From Desulfovibrio sp. MES5 (GTDB taxonomy: Bacteria > Desulfobacterota > Desulfovibrionia > Desulfovibrionales > Desulfovibrionaceae), in the NCBI RefSeq assembly GCF_002237645.1, contig NZ_MJUZ01000032.1, positions 1-64,000 on the forward strand: a DNA stretch of 64,000 bases, in the 5' to 3' direction. The notes below the pieces were generated by a model that saw only the letters and a list, made by a program, of their open reading frames with translations, did no database searches and was not told where the DNA came from. The translations under genes and the position numbers were made by a program. Shown piece after piece: positions 14,822 to 23,131 of this stretch (position 1 is its first letter; the number at the start of each line of letters is the position of its first letter).

Positions 14822-16420
14822 CTATTGCGCCTCAAGGCTGTGGGCTAAGGCCTCGCCCTGTGCGCCTCCACCGGCCATACGGGCCAGTTCTTCATGGCGG
14901 GCCGCCTTGTCCAGTGGCAGGCAAAGTGTGAAGGTGGCGTTGTCACGTATGGTTTTGCTGATCTGAAAATGCTTGCGTGCCCTGGCCGCGAGCTGTGGCC
15001 AATGCGTTATAAGAAGCATCTGGCGACTGCTTGCCAGTGCGTACAGTTTCTCAGCCAGTTTGTTGAGCGTAAGTCCGCCTACGCCAGCGTCAACTTCATC
15101 AAAAATAAAAATGGCGCTTCCTTCATCTTGCCGTACGCTAGCCAAAGCCAGCAAAAAGCGCGAAAGCTCGCCACCCGAGGCTATTTTATCCAGAGGTTGC
15201 GGAGGTTGGCCTGGGTTGGGCGCCCACAGGATGCGCCCTCGCTCATCCATTATGCCTGGCCAGATTTCATGCTGTTCGAAATGAGGAATGACGCGCACCT
15301 GTTCTGAAAAGCCCAGCTGCCGCAGTTCCTCTTCAAGCGCATTGGCCATGTTGGCTGCCGCGCTGCGGCGCAGGGGAAGGATTTGCGCTACAATGCCAGT
15401 AAGCTGCTCTGCCAGTGTTTCTTCTTCTCTGCCAAGGCGGGCAAGATCAAGAGCGCAAATGTCAAGAAATGAAAGATTTTCGACGATTTCTTCACGCAAG
15501 GATAGTATCTGCGGCAAAGTGCGGTGCAGTTTACGCTTGAGTTGGGCCAGAGCAAAAAGACGTTCTTCAACCTGATCCATATCAGGCAGGTCTTCCATTT
15601 GCGGAGGACGGCGCAGACGGCCACCCAGGTGGAACAGTTGCTGGCGAAGTGCGGTAACAGCATCAGCATCGCTTTGCAGGCTGTCGTCATCCCTGGCCAT
15701 ACGTGTGAGGACTTTTTCAAAGTGACTGAGCATGTCCAGCAGGCCTTCAGCATCATCACCGTGCAGAAGGGCCAGAGCCTGCTCATAATTTTCGCGCACA
15801 TGCTCAAGAGAACGGGCCTTGGCCCGGGTTTCTTCCAGCCGTTCCTCTTCATTTTCTTCTGGAGCGACCTTGTCGATTTCCTGCTGCTGCATTTCAAGCA
15901 GTTCGCGCTTTTCAGCCAGCCCGGCCTGACGCTCCAGCAGCGCCTTGCGTTGGGCCGAGGTTTCATTCAGGCGGGCGAGCAGGGCGTCACGTTCTCGCAA
16001 GAGTTCCGGTTTGCCAAGGCCACTTTCAAGAAGGCGCGCCTGAAATGCAGGCTGTAAAAGCTTTTGCTGCGCATGCTGGCTGGTGTGCGCTACCAGACGG
16101 GGGCGTAAATCACGCAGGCTGTCCTGCGAACGCAGTTCGTCGTTGATGTACAGGCGGCTGCGGCCACTTTCTGCCAGAATCTCGCGGCGCAGAACCATGT
16201 CTTCACCATCAAGGGTAAAAAGAGCCTCAACCTGGGCGCGTTCTGTTCCTGCGCGCACCATATCCGCAGACAATCTGTCGCCCAGCAAAAAACCAAGAGC
16301 TTTAAGAATAAAGCTCTTGCCGGCTCCGGTTTCACCGGTAAGCACGTTCATGCCCGGTTCGAACTCCAGCTGCATATCTTCGATGAGGGCGAGATTGCGG
16401 ATGCGCAGGTATTCCAGCAT
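14822..16420 (-). CDS. recN: DNA repair protein RecN
   Basis: An SMC-like ATPase used in double-strand break repair, 532 residues, close to the family length. The N-terminal head has MLEYLRIRNLALIEDMQLEF and Walker A GETGAGKS (about 30-37). A long coiled-coil middle (about 150-350) is followed by the C-terminal head with the signature SGGELSRFLLAL, Walker B IFIFDEVDAGVGG and the ITHWPQLAARA switch. It is last in a minus-strand run behind two peptide-type permease genes, 65 nt downstream of them. No LexA-type box is visible, but a perfect palindrome lies just upstream of the start. Confidence 0.95.
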   Translation of the reverse strand: MLEYLRIRNLALIEDMQLEFEPGMNVLTGETGAGKSFILKALGFLLGDRLSADMVRAGTERAQVEALFTLDGEDMVLRREILAESGRSRLYINDELRSQDSLRDLRPRLVAHTSQHAQQKLLQPAFQARLLESGLGKPELLRERDALLARLNETSAQRKALLERQAGLAEKRELLEMQQQEIDKVAPEENEEERLEETRAKARSLEHVRENYEQALALLHGDDAEGLLDMLSHFEKVLTRMARDDDSLQSDADAVTALRQQLFHLGGRLRRPPQMEDLPDMDQVEERLFALAQLKRKLHRTLPQILSLREEIVENLSFLDICALDLARLGREEETLAEQLTGIVAQILPLRRSAAANMANALEEELRQLGFSEQVRVIPHFEQHEIWPGIMDERGRILWAPNPGQPPQPLDKIASGGELSRFLLALASVRQDEGSAIFIFDEVDAGVGGLTLNKLAEKLYALASSRQMLLITHWPQLAARARKHFQISKTIRDNATFTLCLPLDKAARHEELARMAGGGAQGEALAHSLEAQ

Positions 16421-16444
16421 ATTATTTACGCCATCGATGATTTA

Positions 16445-16461
16445 AAGTTAATCTTTAACTT
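16445..16461. promoter_or_regulatory. Palindrome between oppC and recN
   Basis: AAGTTAA-TCT-TTAACTT, a perfect 7-bp inverted repeat centred about 33 nt upstream of the recN start. It could be an operator or part of a transcript end. No T-run follows it. Confidence 0.3.
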
Positions 16462-16485
16462 GAAGTCTTTGACTTGCGCAGTGTA

Positions 16486-17322
16486 TCAGCGCCGCAGCCG
16501 GGGGTCAAAAATATCGCGCAGGCTTTCACCAAGCAGGTTGTAGCCAAGCACCGTTATGAGGATAGCCAGACCGGGATAAACCGACAGCCACGGGGCGCTT
16601 TCGATTACGGCCTTTCCTTCCATAAGCATATTACCCCAGCTGGCAGTGGGGGGCTGGACGCCAAGACCAAGAAAACTCAGGCTCGATTCAACCAGAATGG
16701 CCCCGGCAACGCCTAATGTAGCGGTAATAAGCACAGGGGCCAAGGCGTTGGGCAAAATGTGACGTATTAGAATCTTGCCTGTTGGCGTGCCCGCAAGGCG
16801 TGCAGCGTCAACAAATTCGCGCTCGCGCAAGCTGAGGGTCTCAGCGCGTACAAGTCGCGTTACGCCCATCCACGAGGTGAGCCCGATGACTATCATTATA
16901 TTGGTAAGGTCCGGTTCCAGAAAAGCAATGACTGCCAGGATAAGAAAAAATGAAGGAAAACAGAGCATCACATCAACAGCGCGCATGATGGCCTCATCCA
17001 CCCATCGTCTAAAATAGCCGCTGATGAGCCCCAGCGTGGTGCCAATGCTGATGGATATGCCCACAGCCACAAAACCAACCCAAAGCGATATGCGTCCGCC
17101 ATAAAGCAGACGGGAAAAAACGTCGCGCCCCAGTCTGTCGGTTCCAAGCCAGAAAAGAGAAGAGGGCGGCTCCAGAATATGATCAAGGTGCAGTGTGTCC
17201 GGGTGGTAGGGAGCAATGGCTGGCGCAAGCAGGGCCGCGAGCGACATGCCCAAAACAATGATAAGGCCGAGCAGCAGCATGATATGGCGGCCAAGCAGCT
17301 TTTTGAGGGTGTTGGGCAACAT
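16486..17322 (-). CDS. Peptide/nickel-type ABC transporter permease (OppC/DppC family)
   Basis: 278 residues with six predicted membrane helices. The N-terminal OppC-like segment is followed by LGTDRLGRDVFSRLLYGGRI, a family hallmark. The EAA loop (SLREREFVDAARLAGTPTGKILIRHILPNA) contacts the ATPases. It forms a heteromeric channel with the preceding permease, sharing a TGATG junction (1-nt overlap). Neither an ATP-binding nor a substrate-binding subunit is encoded in this operon, so those parts must come from elsewhere. Substrate (di/oligopeptide, nickel or other) cannot be told. Confidence 0.9.
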   Translation of the reverse strand: MLPNTLKKLLGRHIMLLLGLIIVLGMSLAALLAPAIAPYHPDTLHLDHILEPPSSLFWLGTDRLGRDVFSRLLYGGRISLWVGFVAVGISISIGTTLGLISGYFRRWVDEAIMRAVDVMLCFPSFFLILAVIAFLEPDLTNIMIVIGLTSWMGVTRLVRAETLSLREREFVDAARLAGTPTGKILIRHILPNALAPVLITATLGVAGAILVESSLSFLGLGVQPPTASWGNMLMEGKAVIESAPWLSVYPGLAILITVLGYNLLGESLRDIFDPRLRR

Positions 17323-18353
17323 CAGGCATCGTCCTTTGCGTTTCTGATGCGCGGATCAGCCAGACCGTAACACACATCGGCAAGCAGGTTGCCAAACAAG
17401 GTGAGTACCGCGCCCAGAACAAGATTGCCCATTATCATTGTGTAGTCGCGGGCCATGACCGCGGCGTAAAAAAGCTGTCCAAGGCCCGGCAAGGCAAAAA
17501 TCGATTCAATGATGACGCTGCCGCCGATGAGGCCGGGCACGGAAAGCCCAAGGAGCGTGATGACGGGCAACAAGGCATTACGCAGCGCGTGGCGTCTGAT
17601 GATGGTTCCTTCGCTCAGCCCCTTTGCTCTGGCCGTGAGGATATAATCCTGACGCAGCACTTCAAGCATGCAGGCGCGCATATAACGCGACATGCTGGCA
17701 AGGCCGCCAACAGTATACACGAGGATGGGCAAAGCCAGGTGTTTGGCCAGATCACAGAGCTTTCCCCACAAGCTCAACTGCTCATAGTTCATGGATGTCA
17801 GACCGGAAATGGGCAACCACTGCAACTCGATGCCGAAAAACATCATGAGCAGCAGGGCCAGCCAAAAGGACGGCATGGCAAAACCCAAAAAAACCAAAAC
17901 CGTGACAGAGCGGTCAAAAAGCGAGTTCTGGCGGCACGCCGAGGCTATGCCGACGGGAATGGCAATAAGCAGCGTAAGAAGCATTGCCGTAACATTCATG
18001 CCCACGGTGAGGGGCAAACGTTCCATAATCTTTGTCAGTACCGGGCGGGAATCCGCCGACATGGAGTTGCCAAAATCAAAATGCAGCAGCCGCAGCAGCC
18101 AGTCCCAGTATTGCACATAGATGGGGCGGTCGAGGCCGTACAGAACCTCAAGCCTTTGCCGGGCGGCTTCACCAGCCAGGGGGTTCAGGGTGGTTTCCAT
18201 ATCCGTGGGTGAACCCGGAGCCAGGTGTATGACCCAAAAACTGATAAGCGTAATGCCCCATAACACCAGAAGCATCCAGAGCGTTTTGCGCAGGATGCCA
18301 GCTGCTATGTCGGCCAGTCTGGCACGGCGGTTATGTGAGGGCAGGGGAGGCAT
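17322..18353 (-). CDS. Peptide/nickel-type ABC transporter permease (OppB/DppB family)
   Basis: 343 residues. The first membrane helix ([27 protein letters not shown]) and [20 protein letters not shown] are typical of DppB/OppB. The EAA loop is [33 protein letters not shown] and the C-terminus has [22 protein letters not shown]. Its stop overlaps the start of the OppC-type gene. It begins 9 nt after an unrelated hypothetical gene, which puts the transporter inside the rdgC operon. Confidence 0.9.
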   Translation of the reverse strand: MPPLPSHNRRARLADIAAGILRKTLWMLLVLWGITLISFWVIHLAPGSPTDMETTLNPLAGEAARQRLEVLYGLDRPIYVQYWDWLLRLLHFDFGNSMSADSRPVLTKIMERLPLTVGMNVTAMLLTLLIAIPVGIASACRQNSLFDRSVTVLVFLGFAMPSFWLALLLMMFFGIELQWLPISGLTSMNYEQLSLWGKLCDLAKHLALPILVYTVGGLASMSRYMRACMLEVLRQDYILTARAKGLSEGTIIRRHALRNALLPVITLLGLSVPGLIGGSVIIESIFALPGLGQLFYAAVMARDYTMIMGNLVLGAVLTLFGNLLADVCYGLADPRIRNAKDDA

Positions 18354-18362
18354 GGCGGCTCT

Positions 18363-18890
18363 CTATTCGGTACGGGTCATCCACTGGCGCATGTCTTCCA
18401 CTTCTTTCTGCCATTGAGAGGAAAGCCGCAGGCCAAGAAAGCGGGCATACAGCGCATCGAGAAGGTTGGTGCATACTTCCATAAGGTAAAACTTTTCAAG
18501 CAGCAGGGCGTCAGGGTCATCATCGCTGTCGCCCTTGTCGAGCTTGGGGGTTTTCAGGCTGTTAAGGCAAAAATCTTCAGCTTTGAGCGATACCTGAAAT
18601 GCCAGTTCTTCTTTTTCAAGGCGAATCAAGGCGCGGCTGACTTTTTTGCCTGTGCCAAGGCCAAAGCGCGCCTCACGCAGGGGAGAGAGCGAACCGGAAA
18701 CTGAGGCGGTTTCACGAGCATCGCCTTCTCCACCCTGAACCACAATTCTCTGTTCCATAGAGACGGAAAAGGGGGCTCCTTCCTTATCAGTGAACGCGCC
18801 AGGAGCCGTGTCGCTCTGATACCAGAGCCAGGTCAGAAATTCTTGACCAAGAACAATGTCGGTGGATTCTCCAAGATAGGGCATACTCAT
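18363..18890 (-). CDS. Hypothetical protein downstream of rdgC (175 aa)
   Basis: The start ATG (MSMPYLGEST) follows GGAG by 7 nt. The product has mixed charge and a predicted alpha/beta pattern (EEELAFQVSLKAEDFCL, then LLEKFYLMEVCTNLLDALYARFLGLRLS). It has no signal peptide or membrane segment. I do not recognise the family. It starts 12 nt after the rdgC stop, so it is very likely co-transcribed and may act with RdgC. Confidence 0.7.
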   Translation of the reverse strand: MSMPYLGESTDIVLGQEFLTWLWYQSDTAPGAFTDKEGAPFSVSMEQRIVVQGGEGDARETASVSGSLSPLREARFGLGTGKKVSRALIRLEKEELAFQVSLKAEDFCLNSLKTPKLDKGDSDDDPDALLLEKFYLMEVCTNLLDALYARFLGLRLSSQWQKEVEDMRQWMTRTE

Positions 18891-18902
18891 GTACTGGCTC
18901 CG

Positions 18903-19526
18903 CTAAGACAGGGGGGCAAATTGTGTGGCTTCAAGCTGATCAAGACGCGTAAGGCCTTCCTCATCAAGCATAGAATCCGCCAGATTGTAGGGCGTCAACT
19001 GTTCAAGCTTCAGTTCAAAGGTTTTGAGGAACTCCTCAATAAAAAGGTCGATCATCTTGCTCTGGGTGGAAGCAAACCAGACCTCATTTCTGTCAATGGA
19101 CCAAAGCACATTGAACTCACTGGGGATGGGCAAAAAGCGCATCCGCAGCCTGAGCATTACCTGCTCCTTAAGTTCTTTTTTGCGTTCACGCGAAATGAAG
19201 GTCTTTCCCTGTTCGTGCATGCGGTTTTTCTCGTCGCGCAGGGCCACGGCCAGATGCTTTTTGACAACGCCCGCAGGAATACGCCGGATATCAAGGCGTA
19301 AGGAAAAAACGATATATGCGCCTTTTTGCGGCGGGGCTGTGACCCATTCGGTATCCAGCATGTCTTCATAGCAAACCCAGCCTTGGGCCTGCATTTCAGG
19401 AATATCGTCAATATCCCGAAAAGCGAACTGCTTCAGCTTGTCGGGAATCTGTGCCCATAGATCATTGGGGACCGGATCAAGTATGCGAAAGCGGGTAAAG
19501 CTGCACGCACTGTTGGCAAAGCCCAT
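18903..19526 (-). CDS. rdgC: Recombination-associated protein RdgC
   Basis: 207 residues from ATG at 19526, which follows AAGGAG by 5 nt; the longer frame upstream lacks a ribosome site. RdgC forms a ring around double-stranded DNA and limits RecA-dependent events in other bacteria. Family traits visible here are FANSACSFTRFRI at the N-terminus, the paired basic segment RKKELKEQVMLRLRMRFLP, and NVLWSIDRNEVWFASTQ with the C-terminal FEEFLKTFELKLEQLTPY-type region. The protein is shorter than the roughly 300-residue proteobacterial RdgC. It opens a five-gene minus-strand run that ends with recN. Confidence 0.75.
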   Translation of the reverse strand: MGFANSACSFTRFRILDPVPNDLWAQIPDKLKQFAFRDIDDIPEMQAQGWVCYEDMLDTEWVTAPPQKGAYIVFSLRLDIRRIPAGVVKKHLAVALRDEKNRMHEQGKTFISRERKKELKEQVMLRLRMRFLPIPSEFNVLWSIDRNEVWFASTQSKMIDLFIEEFLKTFELKLEQLTPYNLADSMLDEEGLTRLDQLEATQFAPLS

Positions 19527-19738
19527 GAAAACTCCTTGATTGGAAACATCGCCGAATATTGGTTGGCGCTGGTTTGTGTTGTACGTCAGAGCCGCCTTGT
19601 GAGCAAGTCTGCCATATGTGGCTAAAAGCATCGACCTTCATCTGATTGGAGGGGCGTATTTTAGTCTGTGTATCTCAGGACTCAAATTGGGGCCGCTCGG
19701 GGGAAAACCCACTCTCGCGCCTGCTTGCGGCAATGTCT

Positions 19739-19754
19739 CATAATGATAATTATG
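19739..19754. promoter_or_regulatory. Candidate Fur-like box
   Basis: CATAATGATAATTATG is a perfect CATAAT-N4-ATTATG inverted repeat. It resembles the Fur consensus GATAATGATAATCATTATC and lies in the divergent region between rdgC and the pseudouridine synthase gene. It is pattern-based only. Confidence 0.3.
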
Positions 19755-19856
19755 TAAACTTTTGTATAAAAAAGCTCCATCGGATGCGATCAGTCCTTGA
19801 CCTCTCCCCCTCTCCCTTGCACCATGCCTTACAGCATTTACTGCAAGGAGAAGACT

Positions 19857-20840
19857 GTGGCATCTCACAACCGTTCGCAACAGCCGGATAAAAAACGTCC
19901 AGCATCACGCCCAGCATCCGGGGCCCGCAAAGATTTTTCGCGTGCTGCGCGCGCTGATATAAAAAAAGGTAGCGCGTCTGAGCCATCCCCAATGGGCGGC
20001 AAAACCCCTTCACAATCCAGGCATGTTGACCATGACCGCGCCACTGGCGGAAAAAACACTGGCAACCCACTGCCCGCGCTCGAACCTGTTTCTGGTTCTG
20101 ATTCCGGCTTAGAAAGCTCTATGCGTTTAAACAAAGCCATCGCTGCCTCGGGGCTGTGTTCACGTCGAAAAGCTGATGAATTTATTCTTGCTGGCCGTGT
20201 TGTTGTTAATGGCGTGCCCGAGGTCAACCCTGGCCGTCAGGTGCAGCCGCATGATGCCGTCGCTGTTGATGGCCGGCTGCTTAACGGCGCGCAAACTTTT
20301 TGTTACCTCATGCTCTACAAGCCTGTGCAGGTTGTTTGTACCGTCAGTGACCCCGAGGGACGCCCTACTGTTATGGACTATCTGCCGGAGGACGTGCGCA
20401 AGCTTCGCCTATACCCTGTCGGGCGTCTTGATTATTTTTCGGAAGGCTTGCTGCTGCTGACCAATGATGGCCAGCTTGCCCAACGGCTCACGCACCCCCG
20501 ACACCACCAACCTAAAATCTATGAAGTTCTTGTGCGGGGTGCTGTGCCTGGTGCGGCATTGACTGCCATGCGACGCGGCATGGTGCTGGCTGAGGGGGAA
20601 AAGCTCATGCCTGTGGAAGTTGATGCACGTTCTTCTGAAAATGGAACCCTGATGCGCATGGTTCTGCATCAAGGGATCAATCGCCAGATTCGCCGCATGT
20701 GCCGTGATTTTGGACTGACCATTCTGCGTCTGAAGCGCGTTGCGCAGGGGCCACTGGAACTGGGGAGGCTTGCACCGGGGATGGCACGCCATCTGACCAC
20801 AGCGGAGGTTGCTGCTTTGAAAAAAAGTGTTGATATATAA
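19857..20840 (+). CDS. rRNA pseudouridine synthase (RsuA/RluB family)
   Basis: Likely start GTG at 19857, 6 nt after AAGGAG, giving 327 residues. About 85 residues of basic, low-complexity N-terminal tail precede an S4 RNA-binding domain (MRLNKAIAASGLCSRRKADE). The synthase core carries GRLDYFSEGLLLLTNDG with the catalytic aspartate, and later NRQIRRMCRDFGL. The enzyme isomerises a uridine in rRNA, most likely 23S (RluB-like), though RsuA specificity cannot be excluded. A DUF4019 gene follows 10 nt downstream. Confidence 0.9.
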   Translation: MASHNRSQQPDKKRPASRPASGARKDFSRAARADIKKGSASEPSPMGGKTPSQSRHVDHDRATGGKNTGNPLPALEPVSGSDSGLESSMRLNKAIAASGLCSRRKADEFILAGRVVVNGVPEVNPGRQVQPHDAVAVDGRLLNGAQTFCYLMLYKPVQVVCTVSDPEGRPTVMDYLPEDVRKLRLYPVGRLDYFSEGLLLLTNDGQLAQRLTHPRHHQPKIYEVLVRGAVPGAALTAMRRGMVLAEGEKLMPVEVDARSSENGTLMRMVLHQGINRQIRRMCRDFGLTILRLKRVAQGPLELGRLAPGMARHLTTAEVAALKKSVDI

Positions 20841-20850
20841 GGAGGCTGAA

Positions 20851-21270
20851 ATGCGGAAGTTTGTTTTGTGCTCTTTGATTGCTTTTGCCATATGCGTCAG
20901 CACTTCAACCGCTTTCGGCGCAAGCGCGCCAGACAAGGCAATGGAGGCGGCGAGCGTCTGGCTTGCCCTGGCCGACAAAGGCGATGTTCAGGCGACGTGG
21001 AATCAGGCCGCCGAAGCATTTAAGACTGGCATAGAATTGAAGGAATGGGAAAAAAAACTGCCCAAAGCCCGGCAACCTTTCGGTGATGTCATAACCAGAA
21101 AGGCATCGTCTTCAGAAACAACCACGACTCTGCCTGGCGTTCCTGATGGGGAATATGCGATTTTTCGTTTTCAAACTGCCTTTGCCCACAAAAAAAACGC
21201 AGTGGAAACTTTGCTGATGCAAAAGGAAAAAGACGGCGGCTGGCGCACCATAGGCTACTTTATCAAGTAG
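20851..21270 (+). CDS. Secreted DUF4019-type protein
   Basis: 139 residues from ATG at 20851, 5 nt after AAGGAGG. Residues 1-24 are a signal peptide ending ...STSTAFGA. The mature part (KAMEAASVWLALADKGDVQA, WEKKLPKARQPFG, YAIFRFQTAFAHKKNAVETL, DGGWRTIGYFIK) matches the DUF4019 pattern of small periplasmic proteins of unknown role. It is probably in one transcript with the pseudouridine synthase. Confidence 0.75.
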   Translation: MRKFVLCSLIAFAICVSTSTAFGASAPDKAMEAASVWLALADKGDVQATWNQAAEAFKTGIELKEWEKKLPKARQPFGDVITRKASSSETTTTLPGVPDGEYAIFRFQTAFAHKKNAVETLLMQKEKDGGWRTIGYFIK

Positions 21271-21280
21271 CGCTTTATTA

Positions 21281-21309
21281 AAAAAATTCCGGCTCCTTAC
21301 GGAGCCGGA
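21281..21309 (-). terminator. Terminator shared by pgm and the DUF4019 gene
   Basis: TCCGGCTCC (21288-21296) and GGAGCCGGA (21301-21309) with loop TTAC. On the minus strand it is followed by ATTTTTTT, an ideal terminator for pgm. It may also end the plus-strand transcript. Confidence 0.8.
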
Positions 21310-21346
21310 CAGGAAATATTTCGGCAAAGATTACCGGTTCTTCGGT

Positions 21347-22990
21347 TCAGGATTTGAGCAGTCGATCCAGAAAATCAATGGCATCCTTCTGCATGTCGCA
21401 CAAATGTTCTTCACCCTTAAAGCTTTCAGTGTAAACCTTGCAAATAGGCTCGGTTCCCGATGGGCGCACCGCAAACCAGCCATCAGCGCTGGAAACCTTT
21501 ACGCCGCCTATGGCCGCATCGTTTCCTGGCGCCCTGGTGATGACCTCTGTAACCGGCGAACCGCCAAGCTCTTTCATATCTACACTTTCCGGCGTCAGCG
21601 CCTTCAGTTTGGCGCGCACATGATCATCCGCCGGGGCATCCAGCCGTTGGTATATGGGGCTGCCCAAGCGCGCGGTGAGTTTTTCATACAGCTCGCTAGG
21701 GGACGCCTGCTCAACTGCCATCATCTCGGCAGCCAGCAGACACATGAGGGGGCCGTCCTTGTCGGTGCTCCAGGGGCTGCCGTCAAAGCACAGGAAAGAT
21801 GCCCCTGCGCTTTCTTCACATCCCAGGCCGCAACGGCCGTTCAGAAGATATGGCACAAACCATTTGAAGCCCACGGGCACTTCCACCACCGGGAGCTTCA
21901 TGTCCTGCCCCACCCTGTCCAGCAGGGCGCTGGTGACAAGGGTTTTGCCAATGCCTGCATCAGCCGGCCAGGCAGTACGCGTGCGGAACAGATACCAGGC
22001 GGCTACTGACAAAAAGTGGTTGGGGTTCATGAGTTCCTGACGGGTGACGATGCCATGTCGATCTGAATCCGGATCGCAGGCCACGGCCAGGTCGAAGCGA
22101 TCGCGCATGTTCAAAAGACCGCTCATGGCATAGGGTGAAGAACAGTCCATGCGGATTTTTCCGTCTTTGTCAAAAGGCACAAAGCGGAATGTAGGGTCTA
22201 CTGCTTTATTGACTACAGTAATTTCAATGCCATAAGTTTCAGCTATGGGTTCCCACATTTGCAGGCTTGCCCCGCCCAGCGGATCCACGCCAAGGCGCAG
22301 CCCGGATGCCGCAATAGCCTTCATGTCCAGGACTTTGCTCAGATTTCCAACATAGGCGCCGATGAAGTCGTATTCTTTTACCAACGGCGAACTGAGCGCT
22401 GCACGAAGATGGGTCAGTTGTATGCCACGATTGCCTTTTTCAAGGTACTCATTGGCGTTTTTTTCTATCAGATCAGTAACGTGCGTTTCTGCCGGGCCGC
22501 CATGTGGCGGATTATATTTGAAGCCGCCGTCGCGCGGAGGGTTATGTGAAGGAGTGATGACTATGCCGTCAGCAAGGCCCGTAGTGCGCCCGGCATTCCA
22601 GCTCAGGATGGCGTGCGAAATGGCCGGGGTCGCTGTGTACATTCCGGCGGGAGCGATGCGGATCTGCACGTCATTGGCCACCAGCACCTCAAGGGCCGAA
22701 CGAAAGGCTGCCTCCGACAGAGCATGGGTATCGCCACCCAAAAAGAGCGGCCCGTCGATGCCATTGGCCTTGCGGTAGTCACACACGGCTTGGGTGATGG
22801 CATAGATATGTTCTTCATTAAAGGTCTGCAGCAGCGAAGAGCCGCGATGCCCGGATGTGCCAAACGACACCCGCTGTGCCGGAACGGCGGGATTGGGAAA
22901 TTCAGTAAAATAGGCGCTGACTAGAACAGGAATATTTTCAAGATCTTCCGGCGTAGGGAATTCTCCGGCCCTGGCATGAACTACAGGCAT
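21347..22990 (-). CDS. pgm: Phosphoglucomutase (alpha-D-glucose phosphate-specific)
   Basis: Interconverts glucose 1-phosphate and glucose 6-phosphate, feeding glycogen and envelope sugar synthesis. 547 residues, the usual length of the bacterial Pgm group. SFGTSGHRG is at 42-50, the phosphoserine loop VITPSHNPP has Ser148, the metal loop is ACDPDSDRHG, the sugar loop is GCEESAGASF, and the phosphate-binding RPSGTEP lies near the C-terminus. It is a single gene with its own terminator. Confidence 0.96.
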   Translation of the reverse strand: MPVVHARAGEFPTPEDLENIPVLVSAYFTEFPNPAVPAQRVSFGTSGHRGSSLLQTFNEEHIYAITQAVCDYRKANGIDGPLFLGGDTHALSEAAFRSALEVLVANDVQIRIAPAGMYTATPAISHAILSWNAGRTTGLADGIVITPSHNPPRDGGFKYNPPHGGPAETHVTDLIEKNANEYLEKGNRGIQLTHLRAALSSPLVKEYDFIGAYVGNLSKVLDMKAIAASGLRLGVDPLGGASLQMWEPIAETYGIEITVVNKAVDPTFRFVPFDKDGKIRMDCSSPYAMSGLLNMRDRFDLAVACDPDSDRHGIVTRQELMNPNHFLSVAAWYLFRTRTAWPADAGIGKTLVTSALLDRVGQDMKLPVVEVPVGFKWFVPYLLNGRCGLGCEESAGASFLCFDGSPWSTDKDGPLMCLLAAEMMAVEQASPSELYEKLTARLGSPIYQRLDAPADDHVRAKLKALTPESVDMKELGGSPVTEVITRAPGNDAAIGGVKVSSADGWFAVRPSGTEPICKVYTESFKGEEHLCDMQKDAIDFLDRLLKS

Positions 22991-23070
22991 GACGTACCTC
23001 CGCTTGTTTTAACAAATTAGCATAGTGGATTAGGGCTTGTCACGCGAAGGACAGGCGGAAACACGGGCGT

Positions 23071-23102
23071 AAAAAGGGGTCGCCCCGTTGTGAGGCGACC
23101 CC
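23071..23102 (-). terminator. Terminator of the S1/degP transcript
   Basis: GGGGTCGCC (23076-23084) pairs with GGCGACCCC (23094-23102). The minus strand continues TTTTTACG. Confidence 0.85.
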
Positions 23103-23131
23103 AAAATCAAGGGGTGGCGTAAGGGCCGTCC

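Noticed and set aside
19646-19891. An 81-codon frame upstream of the pseudouridine synthase, and the longer start at 19797.
   Set aside because: GTG at 19857 has AAGGAG at ideal spacing; the upstream extension lacks any ribosome site and is not family-like.
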